Positions 25,433 through 34,915 of a stretch of 64,000 nt of DNA are shown here, piece after piece (the first letter of the stretch is position 1; each line of letters opens with the position of its first letter). The translations under genes were made by a program, and so were the position numbers. The notes under the pieces were generated by a model. It saw only the letters and a program-made list of their open reading frames with translations, had not been told where the DNA came from and searched no databases. The stretch is from assembly GCA_029866325.1 (NCBI GenBank), contig JARWZO010000019.1, positions 434,001 through 498,000 of the forward strand, given 5' to 3'. Source of the stretch: Fluviicola sp. Lineage in GTDB: Bacteria; Bacteroidota; Bacteroidia; Flavobacteriales_D; Crocinitomicaceae.

Positions 25433-27565
25433 ATGAATGGTTTTGACCGGCAAACCTTGCATGATCTGGAATTTGTACAGATTCGCGAATGGTTGACAGC
25501 TTATAGTATTGGAGAAACAGCACAACAACGATTGGCCGATCTTGAGCCGTCGAATGATTTTCCGTTGGTGGAACAAGCATTGCTACGTGTAGCCGAATTT
25601 AAGACCATTCGTACCGATGGCGAGTCATTTCCTTCATTGGATTTTGATGAGCTATTGCCCGAAATCAGGCTGCTTCCTATCAAAAATGCCGTGTTGCAGC
25701 AGGAAGGATTTGTGCGCATTGTTCGCGCTTCTGATTTGGTGAATTCCTTGCTTCATTTCTTTGATAAACGTTCGCAGGATTTCCCGGAATTGACAGCCTT
25801 ACTCACCAATGTTTATCATACCCGCGAACTGATTGATAGCATCGAAAAAGTATTCGATCGCAAAGGTCAGATCAAAGATGACGCTTCTCCTGAACTAGCT
25901 CGAATCCGACAACAAATCGGGGTTTTGCGCAACCAAATCAACCGCAATTTCGACAAGGAAATGCGCAAATGGCTCAAAGAAGGTATGCTGGGCGAAACCA
26001 AGGAAGCATTTGTGAATGAACGACGCGTATTGACGGTGATGTCGAGCCACAAACGCAAAATTGGCGGATCGGTGGTGGGTTCTTCCAAAACAGGAAGTTT
26101 GACCTTTATAGAACCTGCTGTAAATGTGCCGCTCAATAACGAATTGGAACTTTCGCTTGATGATGAGCGCAAGGAGATTTTTCGCATTTTACAGGAACTG
26201 ACCCGCGAAATTGCCCATCATTTACCGTTGATTGAAGCGTACCAGATTCTGTTGACCGAATTGGATTTCATCAACGCCAAAACAAAACTAGCGCTGGAAT
26301 TAAACGCGGTGCTACCGGGCATTGTGCGTCATACACGAATCGAATTAATTGATGCTTTCCATCCTATTTTATGGAAAACCAATAAACTGGCCGGAAAACC
26401 GACACTTCCTCAGAGTTTGATTTTAGACCAAAACGGCAGAATGTTGGTGATTTCCGGTCCGAATGCCGGTGGAAAATCAATCACGCTGAAAACAATTGGT
26501 TTGTTGCAAGTGATGCTTCAGGCAGGATTACTGGTTCCGGTGCATGAAAACAGCCAATTGTGTTTTTTTCAGCAGGTGTTGACCGATATTGGTGATAATC
26601 AATCCATCGAAAACGAGTTGAGTACCTATTCGTATCGCCTCAAGCGAATGAAATATTTCCTAAAGGTTTCAAACAAACGAACCTTGCTCTTATTGGACGA
26701 ATTCGGTACGGGTTCTGATCCTGAATTGGGAGGCGCGCTGGCGGAAGTGTTTTTCGAGGAATTGTACAAACGCAAGAGTTACGCGGTCATCACTACACAT
26801 TACGCCAACATCAAACTCAAAGCAGATCGTTTGCCGCAAGCCGTAAACGGTTGCATGCTATTCGATACTGAAACACTGGAACCGCTTTACCGTTTTTCAA
26901 TGGGGCAGCCGGGAAGTTCATTTACGTTTGAAGTCGCGCAAATGAATGGCATTCCGATGAATTTAATTGAAGAAGCCAAAGGAAAACTCGACGACAGCAA
27001 AGTAAACATGGACCGATTGCTGCATGAATTAAATCGTGAGAAATCGTATCTGGAACAACTGAACAAAGCGCACATTGAAGCGCAAGAATTGGCTGAAGCC
27101 GCTCGGTTGGATTACATTCAGAAAAAAGAACGCTTCGAAGAACGCATGCGCGCGCAGCAAGATGTGATCGAAAAAAATAACTTGTACCTCAATTCGGGGA
27201 AAAAGATGAAGCAATTCATTGATCGTTATCAAACGAAATCGCGCAAAAAAGACAGCAACAATCCACTATTGGAAGATGTGCGAAAATATTTGTTGGTCGA
27301 AAAATCGAAAATCGAGGAAAGTAAACGCAAGGAGGAGTTGGTAAAGCAAGCCGGTATTCCAATAAAAAAACCGAAAAAACAAAAACCGGGTGTTGTTGAA
27401 AAAGATCCTTACCAGCGCGATAAGATTGTGTTGGGTTCAACAGTGAAAATGATCGAAACCAAACAATCGGGAACGGTAGAAGAAATCAAAGGACATTTAT
27501 TGACGGTGGTTTTCGGTTTTATGCGCTTGAAAGTGGAGCGTGAGAAACTGATGTGGGTGAAATAA
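25433..27565 (+). CDS. mutS2: MutS2 family protein (Smr domain not visible)
   Basis: Walker A VISGPNAGGKSITLKTIGL; LLLLDEFGTGSDPELGGAL; start refined to MNGFDRQTLHDLEF. Confidence 0.9.
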   Translation: MNGFDRQTLHDLEFVQIREWLTAYSIGETAQQRLADLEPSNDFPLVEQALLRVAEFKTIRTDGESFPSLDFDELLPEIRLLPIKNAVLQQEGFVRIVRASDLVNSLLHFFDKRSQDFPELTALLTNVYHTRELIDSIEKVFDRKGQIKDDASPELARIRQQIGVLRNQINRNFDKEMRKWLKEGMLGETKEAFVNERRVLTVMSSHKRKIGGSVVGSSKTGSLTFIEPAVNVPLNNELELSLDDERKEIFRILQELTREIAHHLPLIEAYQILLTELDFINAKTKLALELNAVLPGIVRHTRIELIDAFHPILWKTNKLAGKPTLPQSLILDQNGRMLVISGPNAGGKSITLKTIGLLQVMLQAGLLVPVHENSQLCFFQQVLTDIGDNQSIENELSTYSYRLKRMKYFLKVSNKRTLLLLDEFGTGSDPELGGALAEVFFEELYKRKSYAVITTHYANIKLKADRLPQAVNGCMLFDTETLEPLYRFSMGQPGSSFTFEVAQMNGIPMNLIEEAKGKLDDSKVNMDRLLHELNREKSYLEQLNKAHIEAQELAEAARLDYIQKKERFEERMRAQQDVIEKNNLYLNSGKKMKQFIDRYQTKSRKKDSNNPLLEDVRKYLLVEKSKIEESKRKEELVKQAGIPIKKPKKQKPGVVEKDPYQRDKIVLGSTVKMIETKQSGTVEEIKGHLLTVVFGFMRLKVEREKLMWVK

Positions 27566-27597
27566 CCCGCTAGAATGAGATCACTCAACTCCCTGGT

Positions 27598-28014
27598 TCA
27601 ACAAGTTTGGAATACTCCCGTTGTATCTTCTTTTTCATTTAACAAAACATACTCGCTTGTTGAATTGAATAAATGTTTTCTATGTTGCACTCCCCAAGCG
27701 CCAATTTCATAGATTACTTTTTGCAATGATTTTCCATATTCGGTAATTTCATATTCTACTGTAATGGGTTTTGTATTGCAAACTGTGCGTTTTACCAGTT
27801 GATTGATTTCCAATTCCTGTAATTCTTTTGAAAGCATTTTAGCACCAATTCCACCAACTGTTCGTTTCAAATCCATGAATTTCAACTTTTCAGTCATGAT
27901 CAACGTGCCTATGATTTGAACTTTCCATTTACCCGAAAGCAATTCCATTGTATCGCGAATAGCCAATAGGGTATGATTACAGGCTTCTGACCGCTCTTGC
28001 TTTTCTTTTTTCAT
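27598..28014 (-). CDS. HxlR family transcriptional regulator
   Basis: CNHTLLAIRDTMELLSGKWKVQIIGTLIM..LKELEINQLVKRTV. Confidence 0.9.
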   Translation of the reverse strand: MKKEKQERSEACNHTLLAIRDTMELLSGKWKVQIIGTLIMTEKLKFMDLKRTVGGIGAKMLSKELQELEINQLVKRTVCNTKPITVEYEITEYGKSLQKVIYEIGAWGVQHRKHLFNSTSEYVLLNEKEDTTGVFQTC

Positions 28015-28066
28015 AATTCAACTTTCTCTTTACAAAAATAGGTTTTGATACCTGTATCTCTAAGTT

Positions 28067-28102
28067 AGTTTCTTCAAGGAAACTAGTTTCTAAAAGGAAA
28101 TC
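28067..28102. promoter_or_regulatory. Two abutting 18-bp sites, candidate HxlR operator
   Basis: AGTTTCTTCAAGGAAACT followed directly by AGTTTCTAAAAGGAAATC between divergent genes. Confidence 0.55.
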
Positions 28103-28103
28103 A

Positions 28104-28538
28104 ATGGCAAAAGTAAACTATCCATCCGATAGCTTTGCTCAAAAATTCAAACTCATGAAAAAAGACAACATTATTTATTGGATCTCAACCGGACTATTTG
28201 CAGCCATGATGAGCCTTTCGGCAACAATGTATTTTATTTCTCCGGAAATAAAAGCCAATTTTGACAAACTCGGTTTTCAGGACGCGTTTCGCATTGAACT
28301 CGGCGTAGCCAAGCTCTTAGGGGCTTTGGTCTTGATTCTTCCTTTCTTTAAAGGAAACATCAAAGAATGGGCCTACGCAGGTTTCGGAATCACATTGATC
28401 TCAGCGTTTATTCTTCACTTAAGTGTTGGTGATCCTGTAGGAGATAGCGTTGCTCCCCTAGTATTTTTTGGAATCATAGTGCTTTCGCATGTTTATTATC
28501 ATAAGCGAATGAAGAATCAGCTTGTAGCTGCTAAATAA
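28104..28538 (+). CDS. DoxX family membrane protein
   Basis: Four-TM protein; LGVAKLLGALVLILPFFKGNIKEWAYAGFGITLISAF. Confidence 0.82.
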   Translation: MAKVNYPSDSFAQKFKLMKKDNIIYWISTGLFAAMMSLSATMYFISPEIKANFDKLGFQDAFRIELGVAKLLGALVLILPFFKGNIKEWAYAGFGITLISAFILHLSVGDPVGDSVAPLVFFGIIVLSHVYYHKRMKNQLVAAK

Positions 28539-28600
28539 AAATCAAGTTTAGGAAATGAGCAGTTGTTGGCATCGGTTTATTACTTTCGAAAAAAAACCAA

Positions 28601-29809
28601 ATGTTAACAACTGCTCAACTTGCTTCTCAGACTACTTATAGTTTATTATCTGTTTTTATCGAACGGATATCTTTTTATGGCGTTCGTTCTTTATTATTGA
28701 TGTACCTGATTAGTGATAGCTTAAACTGGAAAGAAGAACAAGCACTTTCATTATATGCAATTTTCATCACTGCAAATCAATTAATGAGACCGCTTGGAGG
28801 ATTGGTGGCAGATTTCTTACTTGGTATTAAACGAACCGCTATGTTGGGAATGCTGCTGCAATCTTTAGGGTGCTTTACGCTTGTGATAAACACAAATACA
28901 TCACTTTACGCAGGCTTATTGCTCATCACAATCGGAAGTGGATTATACTCACCTGCGAACATCGCCCACTTGTTACGAATCTATAATGGCAGACGAACAA
29001 AAACAGATGGTGCATTATCTATCAATTACTTAATGATTAATGCTGGTGCATTTCTTGGTCCATTTCTTTTATTTCCATTTACAGATACTATTTCTTATCA
29101 TTTATCATTCATTGTAGCTGGAATATTATCCATCTCAGGACTCGTATTGACACTCTTTTATAAAGAACAAAGCTACCCTGTACCGCCATCAGAGAAAAAT
29201 CAATTTTCCAAAACGCTAAGCTTTTGGGCGATAATCGGTATTATCGTTGCCTGTACTTTTTACTGGTTCGCTTATTCAACAGGAACCAATTATTTTTCTC
29301 AGCAACAATTCGATCCAGAAAGTGCGATAGAAAATATGGTTATTGTAATGATTATAGCAGCAATTTTAAGTGTTATCTGGTATTTCGTTTCAATAAAACC
29401 AGCTATAAAGTACATGTTAGGAGCATTTATAACGGGTGCTGCCATATTGTTATTTCAGATATTTGGATATTCATCAATAAACATGCTGGTCGTACCAATT
29501 TTACTTGGCTTAGGAGAACTCTTATTTTCAATATCCGGATATTCCATTCTTCAACGTTTCACCAATCAGAAATACATCTGTACAGTCATAGGTTGCACAT
29601 TGGGAATCTCATCTTTCTTATCCAACAATCTAACCAACTGGTTTTATGATAAATACAACAACAACTTCCTTGGTAGCTTTTTCGGAGTAGTCGGCTTATT
29701 TCTCACAAGTATTATACTCCTCATACTGATTCTGGTTTTTAGAAAACACAAAGGAAATAGTGACGCGGATAGATTTCCCATAACAGATAACTCCCTCATT
29801 GACCAATAA
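28601..29809 (+). CDS. MFS/POT-like transporter
   Basis: Multi-TM; ERISFYGVRSLLLMYLIS..LGGLVADFLLGIKRTAMLG. Confidence 0.78.
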   Translation: MLTTAQLASQTTYSLLSVFIERISFYGVRSLLLMYLISDSLNWKEEQALSLYAIFITANQLMRPLGGLVADFLLGIKRTAMLGMLLQSLGCFTLVINTNTSLYAGLLLITIGSGLYSPANIAHLLRIYNGRRTKTDGALSINYLMINAGAFLGPFLLFPFTDTISYHLSFIVAGILSISGLVLTLFYKEQSYPVPPSEKNQFSKTLSFWAIIGIIVACTFYWFAYSTGTNYFSQQQFDPESAIENMVIVMIIAAILSVIWYFVSIKPAIKYMLGAFITGAAILLFQIFGYSSINMLVVPILLGLGELLFSISGYSILQRFTNQKYICTVIGCTLGISSFLSNNLTNWFYDKYNNNFLGSFFGVVGLFLTSIILLILILVFRKHKGNSDADRFPITDNSLIDQ

Positions 29810-29817
29810 ATACGAAA

Positions 29818-30579
29818 TCACTCCCCCAACCGCACCCGAAAACCTGCCGATGAACTAAACACCATTTTTCGTACACCAATTGGCGGTCGGCTATCGTAGA
29901 AAAAATTGTATTCCATGCGAATATCAAGGCGCTTGAGAATGTGAAAACCCAAGGTGTACTGTCCGGCAACGCGAATATCATTGAGGTCAGTCCAAAGCGG
30001 TTGCGCATAAGTAGCTGCCGTAAACGAAAATCCCTTTTTGCTTTCGATGAACCACGACAGGTAATTACTCCAGCGCAAGTCTTCGTTGATCACACCATCC
30101 GATTGCAATTCTTCGTATTCGTAAAAGGTGGAGGTTCCCACAAAACAGCGAATGTTATTGGTATCCAGAAACTTCCAGCGAATGCCTGTTCCAACCAATG
30201 AGCGTACTTTCTGGTTCAGCAACTGGTTGTATTGCACCTGTGCATACGATTCCCATTTCCACGGACTGTTGAACAAACGATACGCATAACGAAAATGCGA
30301 CATTCCTGAATTGGCATACACTTGCCCCTTTCCTCCTGTATAGACCAAATCAGACAACAAGAGGTAATAATGCTTGCGGCTTTTGTATTGCACTTTCGGT
30401 CTGAAATTGGCCGAATAAAACAGTTTGTTGTTTTGAATGGCTGAAAATCCGGCATCTAAACTTCCGCTCCAACCCGCAGTATCGTCGTAAATGCGTTTGT
30501 TTTCGATGTTTACGACTTGTGTTCGACCAATCATTGAGTTTCCAAACACCAGTGAAAAAAGAAACAGATATGCTTTCAT
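29818..30579 (-). CDS. Outer-membrane beta-barrel protein (DUF481-like)
   Basis: Signal peptide; alternating strands ..GKGQVYANSGMSHFRYAYRLFNSPWKWESYAQVQYNQLLNQKVRSLVGTGIRW.. Confidence 0.7.
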   Translation of the reverse strand: MKAYLFLFSLVFGNSMIGRTQVVNIENKRIYDDTAGWSGSLDAGFSAIQNNKLFYSANFRPKVQYKSRKHYYLLLSDLVYTGGKGQVYANSGMSHFRYAYRLFNSPWKWESYAQVQYNQLLNQKVRSLVGTGIRWKFLDTNNIRCFVGTSTFYEYEELQSDGVINEDLRWSNYLSWFIESKKGFSFTAATYAQPLWTDLNDIRVAGQYTLGFHILKRLDIRMEYNFFYDSRPPIGVRKMVFSSSAGFRVRLGE

Positions 30580-30584
30580 GGAAC

Positions 30585-31706
30585 TCATTTAGGCGCTACA
30601 CGATAAAGGAAATAAGCAATGATTCCAAACATCACATTCGGAATCCAAACGGCGGCAACAGGCGGAAAACCGACTTTTATGGCGGCTACTGTGGTGACTT
30701 TCATCGCGAAGATGTAAACAAATACAAACACCAAACCGATCGCAATGTTGATTCCGATTCCACCGCGTTTCTTTCTGCTGGAAACCGAAACACCGATTAA
30801 GGTGAGAACATAAGTGGCAAACGGATACGATGTCCGCTGATGCAATTCGATCTCAAACGTAGGAACCATGGGGTTTCCCTTTTTCTTTTCCTTTTCAATG
30901 AAGTTCGTTAATTCCGTATAAGTCATGGCTTCGGCAATGTTTTCACGCTGCGCCATTTCATCGATCCGAAAATTGAAGATGGTATCTTTAAAATGACCTT
31001 CCACAATGGTATCATTCACAAATTTCAATTCCTTTTCACCGATTTCATTGATGACTTCTGTTGGTGGTGTAACGATCCTGATGTAATAATCGGTCAGTTG
31101 CCATCTATTGGTTCCCGGGAATCCTTTGGCCGAACGCGCTCTGAAAAAGCGAATCTGTTCTCCGTCTTCGTTGAATTTCTGAATTTCCAAATCATTGATT
31201 TGTTTGGCTTCGTCAATAAACACGCTGAAATGCACAAACTCATTTCCAGGAAATTCGGCCTGATAATTTTCAATCGCCAAACGATCACGGTAGTAACGTT
31301 CTTCAAAATCGAGTCGCACTTTGTTGGATCGCGGAATTACAAAATGATTGAGCGCGAATGACATCATTGTAAGCACAGTAGCTCCTATCATGTAAGGTCG
31401 CAATATTCGAATGAAAGGCCTGCCACTGTTGAGCATCGGGATGATCTCGGTTTCCTGCGCCATTTTTGCAGTGAACCAAATCACGGAAATAAACACGATC
31501 AGCGAAGAGAATGTATTACCGTAATAAACGAGGAAATTGAGGTAATAATCGGTAATAATTGCCGACATCGGCGCTTCATTATCAATGAATTCCTGTAAAC
31601 GCTCAGCCAGATCAAATACCATTGCAAGCAACATGATCACACCCATCATAAAGAAGAAGGTTGTGAGGAATTTGCGAATGATGTATCGATCTAAAATTTT
31701 CAGCAT
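30585..31706 (-). CDS. LptF/LptG-type permease (YjgP/YjgQ family)
   Basis: MLKILDRYIIRKFLTTFFFMMGVIMLLAMVFDLAERLQEF..; C-terminal TM helices. Confidence 0.9.
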   Translation of the reverse strand: MLKILDRYIIRKFLTTFFFMMGVIMLLAMVFDLAERLQEFIDNEAPMSAIITDYYLNFLVYYGNTFSSLIVFISVIWFTAKMAQETEIIPMLNSGRPFIRILRPYMIGATVLTMMSFALNHFVIPRSNKVRLDFEERYYRDRLAIENYQAEFPGNEFVHFSVFIDEAKQINDLEIQKFNEDGEQIRFFRARSAKGFPGTNRWQLTDYYIRIVTPPTEVINEIGEKELKFVNDTIVEGHFKDTIFNFRIDEMAQRENIAEAMTYTELTNFIEKEKKKGNPMVPTFEIELHQRTSYPFATYVLTLIGVSVSSRKKRGGIGINIAIGLVFVFVYIFAMKVTTVAAIKVGFPPVAAVWIPNVMFGIIAYFLYRVAPK

Positions 31707-31721
31707 GAGCCTGTTTTCCGT

Positions 31722-32852
31722 TTATATTCTGCGTCCGAGCTTTTGTACTTGTTCGTCTTTCCAGGTTCGGAAAGTTCCATCCAAAATACGACGTCGCGCC
31801 TCTTTTACCAACGCTAAATAAAAGGCTAAATTATGAATCGTAGCAATTTGTATGGCTAAATTCTCCTTGGCTTTTACCAAATGATGCAAGTAAGCTTTGG
31901 TATAAACCTGATCAACATAAGCCGTTCCGGCAGGATCAATTGGCGAAAAATCCATTTTCCACTTTTCGTTTTTAATGTTGATCGTACCTTCTGAGGTAAA
32001 CAACATTCCGTGGCGAGCATTGCGAGAGGGCATCACACAATCGAACATATCAACTCCCAATGCAATGGCTTCGAGAATATTTACGGGTGTTCCCACTCCC
32101 ATGAGGTAACGCGGTTTTTCAGTTGGTAAAATAGAACACACCAAATCGGTCATGCTGTATAAATCTTCATCCGGTTCACCAACCGACAATCCACCGATGG
32201 CATTTCCAACAGCACCTTGTTCGGCAATAAACTCCGCTGATTGCTTGCGTAAGTCGGGGTAAACACTTCCCTGAACGATTGGAAACAGCATCTGATTGTG
32301 TCCGTACTTGGGTTCGGTTTTGTCCATCTGCGCAATGCAGCGTTTCAACCAGCGATGGGTCATGTGCATGGAACGTTGTGCGTAATCGTAATCGCACGGA
32401 TAGGGCGTACACTCATCAAATGCCATGATGATATCGGCACCGATGGTTCGTTGAATGTCAATAGCGTATTCTGGCGAAAAGAAATGATAACTTCCGTTGA
32501 TGTGCGATTGAAAACGAACACCTTCTTCAGTAATTTTTCGTGATCCTGCCAGTGAATAAACCTGATAACCGCCGCTATCGGTCAAAATCGGGCGTTCCCA
32601 ACCCATGAATTGATGCAATCCTCCGGCAGCTTCCATTACATCCATTCCCGGCCGCATATACAAATGATAAGTGTTTCCGAGAATAATTTGCGCATTCACA
32701 TCGTCGCGCAATTCTTGTTGGTGCACACCTTTCACGGTACCTTGTGTACCGACCGGCATAAAAATGGGTGTTTCAATGGTGCCATGATCCGTATGGAGCA
32801 TTCCTGCCCGTGCTTTTGACTGCGGATCTGTGTGCTTTAGCTCAAAGTGCAT
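31722..32852 (-). CDS. tgt: Queuine tRNA-ribosyltransferase
   Basis: PIFMPVGTQGTVKGVHQQEL; LTDSGGYQVYSL; GVGTPVNILEAIALGVDMFDCVMPSRNARHG; start refined. Confidence 0.96.
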   Translation of the reverse strand: MHFELKHTDPQSKARAGMLHTDHGTIETPIFMPVGTQGTVKGVHQQELRDDVNAQIILGNTYHLYMRPGMDVMEAAGGLHQFMGWERPILTDSGGYQVYSLAGSRKITEEGVRFQSHINGSYHFFSPEYAIDIQRTIGADIIMAFDECTPYPCDYDYAQRSMHMTHRWLKRCIAQMDKTEPKYGHNQMLFPIVQGSVYPDLRKQSAEFIAEQGAVGNAIGGLSVGEPDEDLYSMTDLVCSILPTEKPRYLMGVGTPVNILEAIALGVDMFDCVMPSRNARHGMLFTSEGTINIKNEKWKMDFSPIDPAGTAYVDQVYTKAYLHHLVKAKENLAIQIATIHNLAFYLALVKEARRRILDGTFRTWKDEQVQKLGRRI

Positions 32853-32935
32853 AAATGTGTTGAAAAATAAACGTTGCAAAGATAAGTGGATTTCAGAAAG
32901 CGCCCCATCTTTGTGGTTTTAGAAGCGTTTTTCAT

Positions 32936-34067
32936 GAAGATTATACCGGAATTACAGGACCCGTTTGCCTTTTACACCTTTTGGATATTCGCCGGGGTCG
33001 TTTTTCTGCAGCTACTTTATGTCATTTTGTTCTTCGGAAGACTGGCTTTTAAGAAAACTGCTCCACCCAATCCGCAATTGCCTCCGCTCTCGGTGGTGAT
33101 CGCCGCGCGCAATGAATCGGATAATTTGTTTGAAAACCTTCCGAAGATTCTGGCACAAGATTATCCGCAATTTGAAGTAGTTGTGGTAAATCATCAATCG
33201 ATAGACGATTCTCGTCACCTACTCAGTGCTCTTCAGCGCGATTACAAAAATCTGGTGGTGATGGAATTAGAGAAAAGCAAACACCTGTTAGCTAGCAAAA
33301 AACTACCACTCACTCTCGGAATCAAAAAAGCACAACACGAGCATTTGGTGCTTACTGATGCCGATTGCAGTCCTGCTAGTGACCAATGGTTGCGCCGAAT
33401 GGCAGAAAAATTTTCTGAGAAAAAAGAAATTGTGTTAGGTTACGGTCCTTACAAAACAGAACCCGGATTTCTGAACAAAATCATTCGCTTCGACACCACA
33501 ATGATTGCCGTGCATTATTTTAGTATGGCATTGATGCGCGCGCCTTACATGGGAGTCGGTCGAAATATGGCATACACAAAAACGGTTTTCAACTCAACCA
33601 ACGGGTTCAAATCGCACTACGCGGTTTCTTCCGGCGACGATGATTTATTTATTCAGGAAGCGGCAAAAAAACGGAATTACACCATTCAACTGACTTCGGA
33701 TAGCTATATGTACAGCGATGCCAAAACAACCTGGGAAACATTCGTCATGCAAAAGGCTCGCCACTACAGCACTTCGCCCCGATACAAGGTTTTCAAGAAG
33801 CTATTGTTAGGAATCTATCCGTTCACTATGTTATTACTAGTGCTTTCCTTTGTTATTTTGATGCTTCAACCGGAATGGAGACTACATGCTGGAATCGGTT
33901 TTGGACTGGTTTTTGTAATTAAGTGGTGGTTGTTGGGTAAATGTTTTCAACGTCTCAGATCGACAGGATTCATAGCTCTACTGCCATTTTTAGACTTGTT
34001 GTATGTGCTCATCACTCCGTTTTTTTATTATTCAACGCTTCAAAAAGGATCTTCGAAATGGAAGTAG
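32936..34067 (+). CDS. Membrane-associated glycosyltransferase family 2
   Basis: LSVVIAARNESDNLFENLPKILAQDYP..LTDADCSPAS..SGDDDLFIQEA; flanking TM helices; start inferred (ORF opens at 32886). Confidence 0.85.
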
Positions 34068-34663
34068 GTGAGCATTTATCCGATAAAGCAAAATTCGACC
34101 TTGTATTGGTTGATGCCGCTCGTAATGGCGATCAGGCGGCATTTGCCTCGCTGATGGAGCGTTATCGGGAGTCGATCTACTTCATGATGATGAAAATGGT
34201 GCGTAACTCAGACGACGCAGATGATTTGACCATTGAAGCTTTCGGAAAGGCGTTTAGTCGACTGGATCAATATTCCCCAAGTTTCGCTTTTAGTACATGG
34301 TTGTTTAAAATCGCATCGAATAACTGCATCGATTTTATCCGCAAAAAACGCATCAAACTCACTTCGATGGATACGGGTTACACCAACGAAGACGGTGAAA
34401 GTATTCGCATTGATGCCAAGTCTCAAACCCGCGACCCGGAAGAAACGATCATTCACAACCAGAAAGTGAAGCACATGCGTCAGCTGGTAAGCAAATTGAA
34501 ACCACGCTATCGTGAGTTGATTGAGAAACGGTATTTTGAAGAATTGAGTTACGAAGAAATTGCCGAAGAATTGAACCTTCCGCTTGGAACCGTAAAAGCG
34601 CAGTTGTTTCGCGCACGTGATTTCTTGGCACAGATGATGGAGCAAACGAAGGACGCCATTTAG
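34058..34663 (+). CDS. Sigma-70 family (ECF-type) RNA polymerase sigma factor, no adjacent anti-sigma candidate
   Basis: VRNSDDADDLTIEAFGKAFSRLDQYSPSFAFSTWLFKIASNNCIDFIRKKR; r4 ELSYEEIAEELNLPLGTVKAQLFRARDFL. Confidence 0.92.
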   Translation: MEVGEHLSDKAKFDLVLVDAARNGDQAAFASLMERYRESIYFMMMKMVRNSDDADDLTIEAFGKAFSRLDQYSPSFAFSTWLFKIASNNCIDFIRKKRIKLTSMDTGYTNEDGESIRIDAKSQTRDPEETIIHNQKVKHMRQLVSKLKPRYRELIEKRYFEELSYEEIAEELNLPLGTVKAQLFRARDFLAQMMEQTKDAI

Positions 34664-34906
34664 GATGCTTGATGTTTTGATGTTGGATTTTTGATGAGGC
34701 TTTCCTAAGCTTTTGAATCCTTGAAACAAAGCTTGAACTAATTAAACCGCTATTAACTCTCAAAACCACCAAACGGAATCCTATCAAACACTGCGTCCGC
34801 CTTTGGCATGATCCGTAATTTTACATCTTCTGAGATAACACTGAGTACAGATGATAAGCTTTACTTCTTCGGAAGTCCGTAATTCAACATCAAAAATCAA
34901 GCATCG
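34664..34906. repeat. Intergenic segment bounded by ~21-bp inverted repeats
   Basis: GATGCTTGATGTTTTGATGTTG (34664-34685) and CAACATCAAAAATCAAGCATC (34886-34906). Confidence 0.6.
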
Positions 34907-34915
34907 AACATCTTT

